Positions 1-7,428 of a stretch of 27,745 nucleotides of DNA are shown here, in pieces. Both the position numbers and the translations under genes were made by a program. Source of the stretch: a virus; the IMG/VR virus record IMGVR_UViG_3300019926_000057, positions 1 through 27,745 of that record; one strand, written 5' to 3'. The notes beneath the pieces were generated by a model. The model saw nothing but the letters and a program-made list of their open reading frames with translations, had not been told where the DNA came from and did no database searches. The first letter of the stretch is position 1. Each line of letters begins with the position of its first letter.

Positions 1-605
1 TCGGCCACCTGTTCTTCTTCGCTGTACCCGCGCCAATAGACCCCCACCTTGTAGCCGTCTACGTAGCAACACTTCGCGTGCTGCGGTTTGCACGCCTTGA
101 CATGCAACGCATCGATGGCCCGATCGAACGCCAAATCTGACCGCATCTCACCGTCCTCCGTGTACGCTCGCTCGGAGGGGTAGACGCGAAGATACCCCGA
201 CGCGCCCATGAGCGGGTGCCGGGCCGCCTTGCGGAGCAGATCGATGACCGATCCGGTGTCCATCATCGGGTCGGAGACGCCGGGCACGGGCTGATCCTCC
301 CCCTCGTCCTCCCCCTCTCCCTCTGGACTCGTGTAGGAGAGGGAGGGCGGGCGACCGATCACGCCGTCCAAGTGGCGCTCGACGACCTCGCGAATGACGT
401 TCTTCGACGTGAACGCCTGCTTGATGCGCTTCTTCTCGCGCTGCACCTTCCTTGAGGAGTTGGTTTCGGGGTCGGGCAGGACGGACTCCCACCCCTGCCC
501 GTCCTGCCAATGGTCGCCGTCCCACATGGCGTAGGACTTCTTGTACCCATCGGAGCAGTACGGGCGTAGCGTGTCGAGGTCAATCGTTTGGGGGTCGATC
601 GGCAT
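1..605 (-). CDS. Portal protein, N-terminal part (runs off the window)
   Basis: The reading frame opens at an ATG at 605 and stays open for 201 codons to the window edge, so the C-terminal part is missing. The start contains a tryptophan-rich stretch (WDGDHWQDGQGWESV, about residues 26-40) and then SKNVIREVVERHLDGVIGRPP-type sequence around residues 62-82. This pattern is typical of phage portal proteins, where the early region leads into a conserved helix before a glycine-arginine-proline turn. An acidic, glycine-rich linker follows (GEGEDEGEDQ). Portal proteins form the dodecameric ring at the capsid vertex through which DNA is packaged. The position directly downstream of the large terminase fits the usual terL-portal order. 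The 5' leader, with CCGCAAC repeats, lies inside the end of terL. Function is inferred from partial sequence and context. Confidence 0.7.
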   Translation of the reverse strand, partial: MPIDPQTIDLDTLRPYCSDGYKKSYAMWDGDHWQDGQGWESVLPDPETNSSRKVQREKKRIKQAFTSKNVIREVVERHLDGVIGRPPSLSYTSPEGEGEDEGEDQPVPGVSDPMMDTGSVIDLLRKAARHPLMGASGYLRVYPSERAYTEDGEMRSDLAFDRAIDALHVKACKPQHAKCCYVDGYKVGVYWRGYSEEEQVA

Positions 606-626
606 GAGAGGAGGTCGTCGTTGCGG

Positions 627-1934
627 TTAGCCGACGCGAGAACGAGGCCGTGGGGCCGAGCGGTTGCGGTTGCGGATTTTGGGCGCGACGTGAGTGTAGA
701 GGAAGTACCGGAGGGCATCCATAGCGTGGTCGTTCTCCTTCACCGGGCGGTCGTGCGTCACGCCGTCCTTCTGGTCCCAGACGTAGGCTTGGAATTCCTC
801 CCGCACGGGCTTGGTGGAACCCACGTCGTTTACCCACAGGCGTTCCTCCCCCTCCGATTGAAAACCGAGGAGGGAGGCCGTAAAGTTGATCCCGTCGATC
901 ACCGCGTTGTCCGCAGGCGTGACGTTGTAGCCCCGGTCCCGAAGCTCCGCGATGAAGTCAGCCGCCGAAGGGTCCACGACCGTAGCGTCCAAGGGGACGC
1001 CCGAGGCGAAGCTCGCGAAGTCGTCCGCGTACTCGCTGTTGGTCTTGCGCCGCTCGCTCTCGGCCCCGCCCTCGTGGTAGTACGCGTCGAGGAGGTGGAC
1101 GCGGTCGGTCGGGTCGTCCCACCCGAACAGCAGAAACGTGGTCGGATTGACCGTCCCCACGTCCACGCCGATGCCGTAGTGGTCGAACCCTTGCGGGCAG
1201 TCGCGGACGTGCACCGCCTCGTCGAACATGTCGTACACCGCCCCCGCCGCCATGACCCACATGCCCTTGACGAGGCGCTGGTAGTAGAGGCCCCGATACT
1301 CGCGCTTGATGGCCTCCAAGAATTCGTCCGCGAGAAAGGCGTTGTCCTCCAACCGAAACCGAAACCAGAGCCACCGGAGGCCGTCCGTCTCGATTCGCGA
1401 GAGCCAGTCGTCGAGGAGCCAATGCTGGGGGTGGTCGGGGTTGGTCGTCCCGATCCCCTGCGCCCCTTTCGGGGACATGCGCCCGAGCAGTTCGTCAAAG
1501 AAGTTCTGCGGCCACAGGGTCAGCTCGTCGCCCAGCCAGCCCGCGACCGTCGCCCCACGGAGCTTCTTGTACGAGGAGCGATCGTAGGCCGACATGAGGT
1601 GCACGTGCCGCCCGCCGATGCGTGCGCTCTGGCTCCCCTTCTGGTACTGGAACAGTTCGTCCCCGAGGAAGGCGTTCGCGGGTTGTAGGACGTTGCGTTC
1701 GAGCGTGTCGAGGCTCTTGCCGATCATGAGGAGGTCGCCCCGATCCCCGCGCCTGTGTACGTGGCGAATGAACGGGAAGAGGGAGCCGATCGTCTTCCCC
1801 GATCGGATGGACCCGACGTAGATTGCGACACGCGGGTCGTGCTCCACGATCTTGTGCGTGGCCCACAGTTGCTTGGGCGCGATCCCAAGCTCCTGCCCGT
1901 CGATCGTGTACGTAGGGAGGTCGGCGTTAGGCAC
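627..1934 (-). CDS. terL: Terminase large subunit (DNA-packaging ATPase/nuclease)
   Basis: This 435-residue protein has the two-domain layout of phage large terminases. The ATPase half has a Walker A motif GSIRSGKT (41-48), a Walker B-like WLGDEL (133-138) and a coupling motif GTTNPDH (162-168). The RNase H-like nuclease half has acidic residues at D258 (GVDVG), D321 (VVDPSA) and D402 (ENDHAMDALRY). It pumps DNA into proheads through the portal and cuts the concatemer. The length is normal for the family. The start overlaps the sulfotransferase stop by 8 bp, implying translational coupling. The last about 15 residues are Arg/Asn/Pro-rich (RNRNRSAPRPRSR). That DNA also carries the CCGCAAC repeats found in the leaders of other genes, so it probably doubles as the 5' leader of the portal gene. 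The DNA class packaged (cos or pac) cannot be told from the sequence. Confidence 0.95.
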   Translation of the reverse strand: MPNADLPTYTIDGQELGIAPKQLWATHKIVEHDPRVAIYVGSIRSGKTIGSLFPFIRHVHRRGDRGDLLMIGKSLDTLERNVLQPANAFLGDELFQYQKGSQSARIGGRHVHLMSAYDRSSYKKLRGATVAGWLGDELTLWPQNFFDELLGRMSPKGAQGIGTTNPDHPQHWLLDDWLSRIETDGLRWLWFRFRLEDNAFLADEFLEAIKREYRGLYYQRLVKGMWVMAAGAVYDMFDEAVHVRDCPQGFDHYGIGVDVGTVNPTTFLLFGWDDPTDRVHLLDAYYHEGGAESERRKTNSEYADDFASFASGVPLDATVVDPSAADFIAELRDRGYNVTPADNAVIDGINFTASLLGFQSEGEERLWVNDVGSTKPVREEFQAYVWDQKDGVTHDRPVKENDHAMDALRYFLYTHVAPKIRNRNRSAPRPRSRVG

Positions 1935-2550
1935 GGACGGAGGAGTTCAGGTGCGGGAAGTCCACGGGCGGCTCCCTGCGGCCCAAGAACGAGCAGAGCG
2001 GCCCCCACCCGTCGCCTTCCGTCACGCTCATGCGGAGGACGTGGGCGTCGGTCTTGCGCTCAAGGCGGTCGACGCGGCGTTCGTGTCTGGTGTACGCCTC
2101 GGCCCACGTCGCGTGACGCTTGTAGAGGTCCCACCGGAGGGCCTTGTGCCGGGCGTAGTTGTAGGCCGGAGCACGCCCCTCGTACAGCGCAGGCGGGGCA
2201 GTCGACAGGGCGGGCGGCTGGTGCGCCCCAAAGAAGCGCCGACAGGAGGCCCGCCACTTCTGAAAGGGGCGCTCCGTGCAGATGAAGCGAGCATCGGGGA
2301 AGGCCCTGTGTAGCTCCCCCATCCGTTGGGCGACGGGCGTGTCGAGGGCGGCCTCCGTCCAGCAGAAGTCGTCCCACGACAGGACGCGCCCGTCCCGTTG
2401 AAAGTGCAGGGTGCGATACCCCAACAGGCGAAGGGCGGCGGCGAGGCTCGTCGTCCCGGTCTTGCTCAGGCCGATGCCGAAAATCTTGGCCGTGGGCGGC
2501 ACGTCGTAGGGCATGTGAGAGATCGGGTTCGTGATGTGATGCGCGTACAC
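1927..2550 (-). CDS. Sulfotransferase-family protein (PAPS-dependent)
   Basis: The N-terminus reads IFGIGLSKTGTTSLAAAL (about 23-40). This is the 5'-phosphosulfate-binding loop of PAPS-dependent sulfotransferases, with the signature SKTGTTSL at 29-36. A second motif ICTERPFQKW (90-99) supplies the arginine expected to bind the 3'-phosphate. The C-terminal VDFPHLN (196-202) is typical of small bacterial sulfotransferases of the Sulfotransfer_4/17 type. Such enzymes move sulfate from PAPS to a hydroxyl or amine on sugar, lipid or protein. The acceptor is unknown. The first in-frame start is a GTG at 2550; an ATG at 2514 would give 195 residues, and neither has a clear Shine-Dalgarno site. The gene sits between a nuclease gene and terL and overlaps terL by 8 bp. 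It is an unusual passenger in a packaging operon. A role in decorating virion, host surface or modified DNA is speculation. Confidence 0.8.
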   Translation of the reverse strand: MYAHHITNPISHMPYDVPPTAKIFGIGLSKTGTTSLAAALRLLGYRTLHFQRDGRVLSWDDFCWTEAALDTPVAQRMGELHRAFPDARFICTERPFQKWRASCRRFFGAHQPPALSTAPPALYEGRAPAYNYARHKALRWDLYKRHATWAEAYTRHERRVDRLERKTDAHVLRMSVTEGDGWGPLCSFLGRREPPVDFPHLNSSVRA

Positions 2551-2577
2551 GGGGCAATCTTTCCCGTCTAAACGGGG

Positions 2578-3051
2578 CTACTCTCTGCGGAGGACCGGGA
2601 ATTTTGTCCACGCGTCCCACATGAGGCTTTTCGCGAGGGACTCCTTGTGCCGATCCCGCGCTTTGGAGGTTGTGAGGCGGGGGGCCTCCTCCTGCCGCTC
2701 GACCCCGTTGGGGGAGACGTAGGTGAGGCCCGCGTACTCGGGGAGGTCGCCCGCGCCTACCAGCCCCGGCGTCGTGGCGTAGAAGAAGCGAGACGGGACG
2801 GACCCCGACCGCTCCCTCTCGCTCCGAAAGTGAGACAGGAGGAGGGCGTGGCGATCTTTGCTACGGTCGCGCCGGAAGTCCGACCGGGACAGCTTGATCT
2901 CGTACTCGACCACGTACCCCGACGAGGTGAGCGCGATGAGGTCGCTCTCCCACTCGTAGAGGTGCACGTTCGGCGTGATGTACGAGTAGCCCCGATCCGC
3001 GAGGGGACGGAAGAGAACGTGCTGGACCTTCTTCTCGGAGGGCCTACTCAT
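2578..3051 (-). CDS. PD-(D/E)XK nuclease (MmcB-like)
   Basis: This 157-residue protein shows a PD-(D/E)XK core: YEWESDLIAL (D37) followed by VVEYEIKLSRSDF, where E51-x-K53 completes the metal-binding and catalytic set. A second pattern, RSKDRHALLL, matches the phage/MmcB branch of the family, where small proteins carry ESD...EYEIK...DF..D..K..H. It is expected to cut DNA, possibly branched DNA, with Mg2+. Next to terminase genes, such nucleases often resolve junctions before packaging. The ATG at 3051 overlaps the end of the upstream membrane-protein gene by 8 bp, so the start is well placed. No further domain is visible. Substrate specificity cannot be read from the sequence. Confidence 0.75.
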   Translation of the reverse strand: MSRPSEKKVQHVLFRPLADRGYSYITPNVHLYEWESDLIALTSSGYVVEYEIKLSRSDFRRDRSKDRHALLLSHFRSERERSGSVPSRFFYATTPGLVGAGDLPEYAGLTYVSPNGVERQEEAPRLTTSKARDRHKESLAKSLMWDAWTKFPVLRRE

Positions 3052-3637
3052 CGTAGTCGTACTCGTCGATCAGTTCGGGGAGGGCGTCGACGCGGGCGTA
3101 GTACCGCCCGCCGTTCTTCTTTGCGGGTCCTCGCGGCATGCACACGTCACGGACGAGGGCACGGGCATCGTCCCGCGAAATCTTCATCACCTCGGCCAGC
3201 CCAGATGTCCGAAACCAGAGGCCCGCATACAGCGCGTCCGCGTCGGGCCGCAGGACGGCGGGCACTCGCAGCACGCGCTCGGGGTCGCCCGTCAGCAATA
3301 GGTCCTCCACAAAGGCGAGCGTGTCGCTGGGCGTCGCCTCTCCTTGAGACAGGCGAAGGTTGCCATCGGGGCCGACCATCGGAGAGACGTGGTCGAGCAC
3401 CGTCGTCTTGGACAGAGCGGTGTCCTGCGTCGCCTCTTCCGTCGCTGCGTCGCGGTCGGGGGAGGCCGAAGGGATGGCATGCGACACGACGGACGACGCG
3501 CAGACGACAACTGCGACGGAGCCCTCGAACGGGAGGTGGACCCCAAACGCGGCGTCGGCCAGCCACACGAGGACCGCAGCGATCATGCCCGCCGCCGAGG
3601 AGTGTGCGGTTTGTCGATCGGTCGTAGGGAAGGGCAT
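3044..3637 (-). CDS. Unrecognised membrane-anchored protein with a soluble C-terminal domain
   Basis: I do not recognise this 197-residue protein. Residues about 14-33 (AAGMIAAVLVWLADAAFG) and about 40-57 (GSVAVVVCASSVVSHAI) are hydrophobic and could form two membrane spans. An acidic Ser/Thr/Ala linker follows. The C-terminal third (SGLAEVMKISRDDARALVRD...) has the spacing of a small helix-turn-helix or winged-helix unit and ends in an acidic YDYDE tail. I chose the ATG at 3637; a TTG two codons upstream (3643) is also in frame. The stop overlaps the nuclease start by 8 bp, so it is part of the packaging operon. A membrane anchor joined to a possible DNA-binding unit is unusual. A minor lysis or holin-like role is possible but unsupported. 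Confidence 0.55.
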   Translation of the reverse strand: MPFPTTDRQTAHSSAAGMIAAVLVWLADAAFGVHLPFEGSVAVVVCASSVVSHAIPSASPDRDAATEEATQDTALSKTTVLDHVSPMVGPDGNLRLSQGEATPSDTLAFVEDLLLTGDPERVLRVPAVLRPDADALYAGLWFRTSGLAEVMKISRDDARALVRDVCMPRGPAKKNGGRYYARVDALPELIDEYDYDE

Positions 3638-3665
3638 CGGCAAAAGCAGTTGGGGAAAAGGGCTG

Positions 3666-4208
3666 CTACGTGATGTCTTCGTCCTCGAACTGGTCGTCGA
3701 TCTGCCCTGCCGTCTCTTCCATGACCTCGACGAGCGGGTCGAGGCGGTTTTCCTTCACGCTCGGGTCGTACTCGTCAAGCCCAAGGAGGCGGGTGCGCTG
3801 GTCGACGATCTTGCTGATCTTGTCGAGGATGGCGGGGTCCCCGAATCGCTCCTTCGTCGTCTCCCGCATCTCGATTTCCGTGGGCTGCCGATCGCCGTTC
3901 TCGCCCATCGTCTCCTTGCGCTTCTTTCGCGTCGTGGTCTGGTCCTTCTTCGACTCGTGGTAGAGATTCCAGTATTCATCCTCAAGACGCTTGAGGGTCG
4001 CAAGCTCTTGGGCCATGCGCTCGTCCATGTCCACGAGCGCGGACTCGCGCCACTCCTCTTGGATGTGGTTGAGGTCGCGGTTGACCGTCGCCACGCTCAT
4101 GTCTATGTCCTCCGCGATGAGGCGCTGCGACCACCCGCGTAGGTATAGCTCGGCCACGCGGCGGCGGCGCTCTGCAATCTCGATCTTCTTTTGCTTCGAG
4201 GTACCCAT
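3666..4208 (-). CDS. terS: Terminase small subunit (HTH DNA-binding)
   Basis: The protein (180 residues from the ATG at 4208) begins with a basic stretch and a helix-turn-helix, AELYLRGWSQRLIAEDIDMSV followed by ATVNRDL, at about residues 18-43. A long charged helical region follows. Near the C-terminus ILDKISKIVDQRTRLLGL resembles the oligomerisation segment of phage small terminases and HTH packaging initiators, where the family typically ends in R..LLGL. Small terminases recognise the packaging site and load the large subunit. The C-terminus is acidic. A longer GTG start at 4265 would add residues with no family character, so I used the ATG. It is separated from terL by three genes, which is looser than usual. 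It could instead be a general HTH regulator. Confidence 0.6.
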   Translation of the reverse strand: MGTSKQKKIEIAERRRRVAELYLRGWSQRLIAEDIDMSVATVNRDLNHIQEEWRESALVDMDERMAQELATLKRLEDEYWNLYHESKKDQTTTRKKRKETMGENGDRQPTEIEMRETTKERFGDPAILDKISKIVDQRTRLLGLDEYDPSVKENRLDPLVEVMEETAGQIDDQFEDEDIT

Positions 4209-4321
4209 CGGGCGGGGTGTAACAGCGAAGAAGGAGCGAGAGGCCGCCAGCCGCTCGCCAATCACGCGCCTGCACGCTCGCGCTCGGTTGGCGCGAGAAG
4301 GGATGTTTCACGTCCATGGCG

Positions 4322-4624
4322 TTACGCGTCGCTTTGAGGGCCGCCCACGAGCGTCGCCCACACGTACCGCTCCGACGTGCTGCCGGGGTCAATGTCGAGC
4401 GCCCGCCGCCACCGAAGGACGGTTCGAGGCGTCACCCCGGCGAGCCACGCAACCCCACGGAGGGCCTCCTCGTGGCGTCGCCCCGCGTCCATGAGGCGCT
4501 GGGAGAGTCGAGCATAGGACGCTCGATCCTGTGGCCGCAAGCGGTCGCGGTCGTCAGGGCGCAGCGTAGGGCGCAGCGATGCAAGGAGCGGCCCTCGGCC
4601 CATGTCGGTATTAGAAGGGGGCAT
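4322..4624 (-). CDS. Small helix-turn-helix protein
   Basis: This is a 100-residue protein from the ATG at 4624, or 93 residues from the ATG at 4603. The centre (EALRGVAWLAGVTPRTVLRW) has the spacing of a helix-turn-helix, preceded by an Arg-rich segment (RPTLRPDDRDRLRPQDRASY) that could contact DNA. The ATG at 4624 overlaps the preceding ParB-like gene by 14 bp. It lies just upstream of the putative terS in the same operon, so a role in packaging-site recognition or late transcription is possible. I do not recognise a named family. Longer upstream extensions are read-through of the ParB-like gene in another frame. Confidence 0.55.
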   Translation of the reverse strand: MPPSNTDMGRGPLLASLRPTLRPDDRDRLRPQDRASYARLSQRLMDAGRRHEEALRGVAWLAGVTPRTVLRWRRALDIDPGSTSERYVWATLVGGPQSDA

Positions 4625-5420
4625 CGTCACGCGGCGTAAATTCGGAAGGATCGACGCTTTCTTCTCTGGTTCCGGCGATGTAGTCTGCCGCAAGTAGCTC
4701 CAACACCTGCCCGCGCTTGAGGGCGGGGTCGTCGTGCAACTCATACCCGTGATCCGTCAACTCCTGACGCACCGCCTCGACCGCATCCTCCCACACGCCG
4801 TACTGCTCCTCGTGCAACACAACCTCGATCGATTCCCAATTCTCGCCGTGCTCCCCTTCGCCCGTCTCGCCGTCGTCGGCGGGGCCGTCCTCCTCCTCGT
4901 CGAGGTCGTCCCAGTCGAAGTCCAGCATGTCGTCGTAGTTGTCCAGCTCCTCGTCGGAGAACGGGAGCGTATCGAGAATGTCGTCTCGCCCAAACTCCCC
5001 TTCGATGTCCGCAAGGACCTCCGCAAACTCAATCGGGTCACGGTCAAACTTCGGGTCCGTCTCGGCGCTGATGCGCTTCGCTTCCGCTCGGGTTGAGGGG
5101 CCGAGGTTGTAGCAGAGCACCCGCTCGATACCGAGTTCGAGAAAGGCGTCCTTGCGGTGATTCCCGTCCACGATCTCGAACAGGACCCGGTTCTCGTGGT
5201 CGGCCTGAAACCCACCCTCCCCATCGGGCAAGGGGCGCACGATCGAGTTGATGAGTTGGCCGTTGCGCTGGATGTTCTGCTTGAGGGCGGCGGTCTTGGC
5301 CTCGTCTTCCTCCTTGTAGTTCCACTGCGCCTTCACGAGTTGATGCGGGTGCAGGACGCACAAGCCGCTCGCGTCGGGCGTCTCCGTCGTGGCAAAGTCG
5401 GCACGGTCGATCGGTTGCAT
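4611..5420 (-). CDS. ParB/sulfiredoxin-fold domain protein
   Basis: Of 269 residues, the first about 115 carry a ParB/Srx-like fold: VLHPHQLVKAQWNYKEEDE (22-40), a helix KTAALKQNIQRNGQL, and the nucleotide-binding motif DGNHRKDAF (85-93), the phage version of the ParB GxxR box. The middle (about 140-200) is extremely acidic. The C-terminal about 70 residues are helical and end in PRDDAPF. That tip resembles the acidic SSB C-terminal peptide used to recruit partners. ParB-N domains in phages work as CTP-dependent clamps, nucleases or modification accessories; which applies here is unknown. There is no HTH for a centromere. The start at 5420 follows the glycosyltransferase stop by 13 bp, so it belongs to the modification operon and could link it to packaging. 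A much longer in-frame extension only shadows the glycosyltransferase. Confidence 0.7.
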   Translation of the reverse strand: MQPIDRADFATTETPDASGLCVLHPHQLVKAQWNYKEEDEAKTAALKQNIQRNGQLINSIVRPLPDGEGGFQADHENRVLFEIVDGNHRKDAFLELGIERVLCYNLGPSTRAEAKRISAETDPKFDRDPIEFAEVLADIEGEFGRDDILDTLPFSDEELDNYDDMLDFDWDDLDEEEDGPADDGETGEGEHGENWESIEVVLHEEQYGVWEDAVEAVRQELTDHGYELHDDPALKRGQVLELLAADYIAGTREESVDPSEFTPRDDAPF

Positions 5421-5433
5421 GGGTCGGGTGGGC

Positions 5434-6477
5434 TTAGGAGCGGTCGGTGAGGGCGTAGCGAAGGATAGACGCGGCGCGTTGCGGGGGAAAGCGCACGGCA
5501 GAAGGCCCGAGGTCCCCGTCGAGGGCCTTTCGGAGGAGACGGACGGCCTGCCCCAGCGAGTCGTAGCGGTTCGAGGCGGGAAGCACGTCGCGGTACGACA
5601 GGCGGTTGGGCGCGATCGGGACCGCCCCGAGGTTCCGGGCCTCCTGCATGGCAATCCCGAACGTCTCCTGCCGCGCCGTCGACAAGGCCACGCGAGACAC
5701 GGAGAGCACGTCGTAGTACCGCTCTTTCTTCTCCCGCGGGGACATGCCCTCATCGTACAAGTCGACGGTACGAACGAAATCTGCGTCGTCCTGCGGGTAC
5801 CGCTTTCGGTACAGCCTGCGGATTTCGCGGTAGGTGTCGTGGGCCTTCTCCACGGCCTCGCGGTGCGGGAAGCAGACGAGCCGATCGGTAGTCTGCCGGC
5901 GGCGCTCCTCATCGGTGTAGACCGGAAGCCCGTGGACGGACACCGTATCGCCCGACAGCACAGCATCGAAGGTGTCCCGCACGAGATCCTTGTGGAAGGT
6001 GGACCCGACCATGACCTCGTCGGTCGCCCGAAGGACCGATGCCTCAAATCCGCGTGCCCAGTCGCCCATCCCCTTGTGGGCGAGGAAGTCCCACGGGTCG
6101 TAGGTCCCCGCATGCAGGATGCCCTTGATGTCCAAGTCCAAGTCGAGGGCGTCCCGCATGTACGCGACGCTCACGACGCCGGGATGCCACAGGTCGAGGA
6201 AGAACACGAGCGTCGGCCCCTCCATCTGCGGCAGAAGGCGGGCGAGCTTTTCGATCTGACGGCCCTTGTACTCGTTCGTCGTCACGGCGTCGAGGAACTG
6301 CCCTTCGGGCGGGTCGTACTCCGCGCCGCGCTTGTGGTCGAGGAGCCGCCAGTCGAAGGCGTCGGCGTCGTGGCGGTCGAGGGCCCCCGTGAACCAGTCC
6401 AGCCATTGCGCCGAGTAGCGATACGGCTGCGGCTCGATCGGGACGAGCAGGACCGAGTTGTAGCGGGCGTTGCTCAT
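5434..6477 (-). CDS. GT-B glycosyltransferase resembling tRNA-queuosine mannosyltransferase
   Basis: This 347-residue protein has a GT4-like GT-B layout. The N-terminal Rossmann half includes ILHAGTYDPWDFLA and then EASVLRATDEVMVGSTFHKD. The C-terminal half begins LVCFPHREAVEKA and ends with ALSTARQETFGIAMQEARNL followed by G-x-PI-x-PNRLSYRDVLP. The same series of elements (aromatic/His loop, NS-x-F-like turn, PHR...K, STA..E.FG.A..EA and P..L.Y.e.lP) is found in the DUF3524/QTMAN family, which mannosylates queuosine, a 7-deazaguanine, in tRNA. Both E residues of the donor-binding E-x7-E are present. The start ATG overlaps the dpdA stop by 4 bp (ATGA), so the two are translationally coupled. 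I infer that it glycosylates the deazaguanine base in phage DNA; a virion or cell-surface acceptor is the alternative. Family assignment to GT-B is firm; the QTMAN link is by eye. Confidence 0.75.
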   Translation of the reverse strand: MSNARYNSVLLVPIEPQPYRYSAQWLDWFTGALDRHDADAFDWRLLDHKRGAEYDPPEGQFLDAVTTNEYKGRQIEKLARLLPQMEGPTLVFFLDLWHPGVVSVAYMRDALDLDLDIKGILHAGTYDPWDFLAHKGMGDWARGFEASVLRATDEVMVGSTFHKDLVRDTFDAVLSGDTVSVHGLPVYTDEERRRQTTDRLVCFPHREAVEKAHDTYREIRRLYRKRYPQDDADFVRTVDLYDEGMSPREKKERYYDVLSVSRVALSTARQETFGIAMQEARNLGAVPIAPNRLSYRDVLPASNRYDSLGQAVRLLRKALDGDLGPSAVRFPPQRAASILRYALTDRS

Positions 6478-7427
6478 GCGAAACTCGTGGGGACGGATGC
6501 AGAGAACGGCGTCGGGTCCTCTTCCCACTTGACGCCTCGCTTGCGCCAGAGGCGGGTGAGGAAGCGTTCGTACTTCCGAAACTCACGGAGCGAGTGCTGA
6601 AAGCGAGCACGGCGCTGCTTCTTGCGGTCGTCGGTGGTGACCTCCCGCCCGTTCTGGCGAAGCATGTGCGCTCGAAACGCACGCTGAATGTCGACCTCGC
6701 CCTGATGATCTTCGGGGTCGCGCCAATGGCCGTGGTGCAGGTAGCCGTCCTCCTCGTCGAAATAGTGGTAGACGCCGAACTGCGCCCCCATCTTGTAGGT
6801 CGTCGAGTCCACCGAGTAGAACGGGTACTTGCGGAGCGTGCGGCCCGACACCCCGAACCCGTGCACTTTCACGCCCTGCTCGTAGGCGTATTTGAGGTGG
6901 GAGCCAATGCCATGGCATCGGCTGGGGCCCTCTGTCCCGACGAACCCAGAATCGGTGTCGTCGACCATCCTGCGGAAGTCGGAGGCGTCGTAGTGGTCGT
7001 CGTGCCACACGCGGATGCACTTTGAGGCGAGGCCCTCCTCACGGATGCGGTCGTACCACGCCTGCACCTTGTCGGGACCGACGAGCGCCCCAATGTCCAG
7101 TTCGACGAAGCGGTAGATGTGACGCCAATGCCGCTTGATCCAGTTGATGTATCGCTCGAAATACTCATCGGCCTTCTCAATCGAGGTATTTGTCTTGCGC
7201 CCCTCGCGCTTCGCGTAGTTGCCCGCCGTGTCTGCCGCGTCCATGTGATCGCTTTGCCACGTATGCGCCCCCGAGTCCACAATCACATCGAGGCCGTGGT
7301 CTTGGGCCGCAACCTCCAGTTGCTCCGCTTCGGTGTCGAGGTAGTAGAAGCTCACCATCGCCGTATGCAGAAACGGAAAGAGGTGGCGATCTTCGGGGCC
7401 TTCAAGTCCAGACGGAACGATGAGCAT
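6474..7427 (-). CDS. dpdA: DpdA-like DNA guanine transglycosylase (TGT superfamily)
   Basis: Of 317 residues, key signatures are VIVDSGAHTW (48-57), giving a TGT-type active-site aspartate at D51, then FVELDIGALVG with D111, and HGFGVSGRTLRKYPFYSVDS (189-208) continuing TTYKMGAQFG. The block G(F/V)G...L..YP..SVDST is characteristic of phage DpdA proteins. DpdA proteins swap guanine in DNA for a 7-deazaguanine base, as bacterial TGT does for tRNA. No tRNA-binding PUA domain is present. The start is the ATG at 7427, one base after the GT-A stop; a GTG at 7481 would extend into that gene. The stop overlaps the downstream glycosyltransferase (ATGA). The full pathway FolE-QueE-QueD lies immediately upstream. 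I am confident of the superfamily; the exact base inserted is not known. Confidence 0.85.
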   Translation of the reverse strand: MLIVPSGLEGPEDRHLFPFLHTAMVSFYYLDTEAEQLEVAAQDHGLDVIVDSGAHTWQSDHMDAADTAGNYAKREGRKTNTSIEKADEYFERYINWIKRHWRHIYRFVELDIGALVGPDKVQAWYDRIREEGLASKCIRVWHDDHYDASDFRRMVDDTDSGFVGTEGPSRCHGIGSHLKYAYEQGVKVHGFGVSGRTLRKYPFYSVDSTTYKMGAQFGVYHYFDEEDGYLHHGHWRDPEDHQGEVDIQRAFRAHMLRQNGREVTTDDRKKQRRARFQHSLREFRKYERFLTRLWRKRGVKWEEDPTPFSASVPTSFA

Positions 7428-7428
7428 G

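Noticed and set aside
588-1688. A 366-codon plus-strand frame opposite terL
   Set aside because: It lies wholly inside terL on the other strand, is rich in Val/Arg/Leu shadows and has no motif; terL is certain.
5389-6600. A 403-codon plus-strand frame opposite the GT-B gene
   Set aside because: Shadow of a clear glycosyltransferase; high GC makes long antisense frames common.
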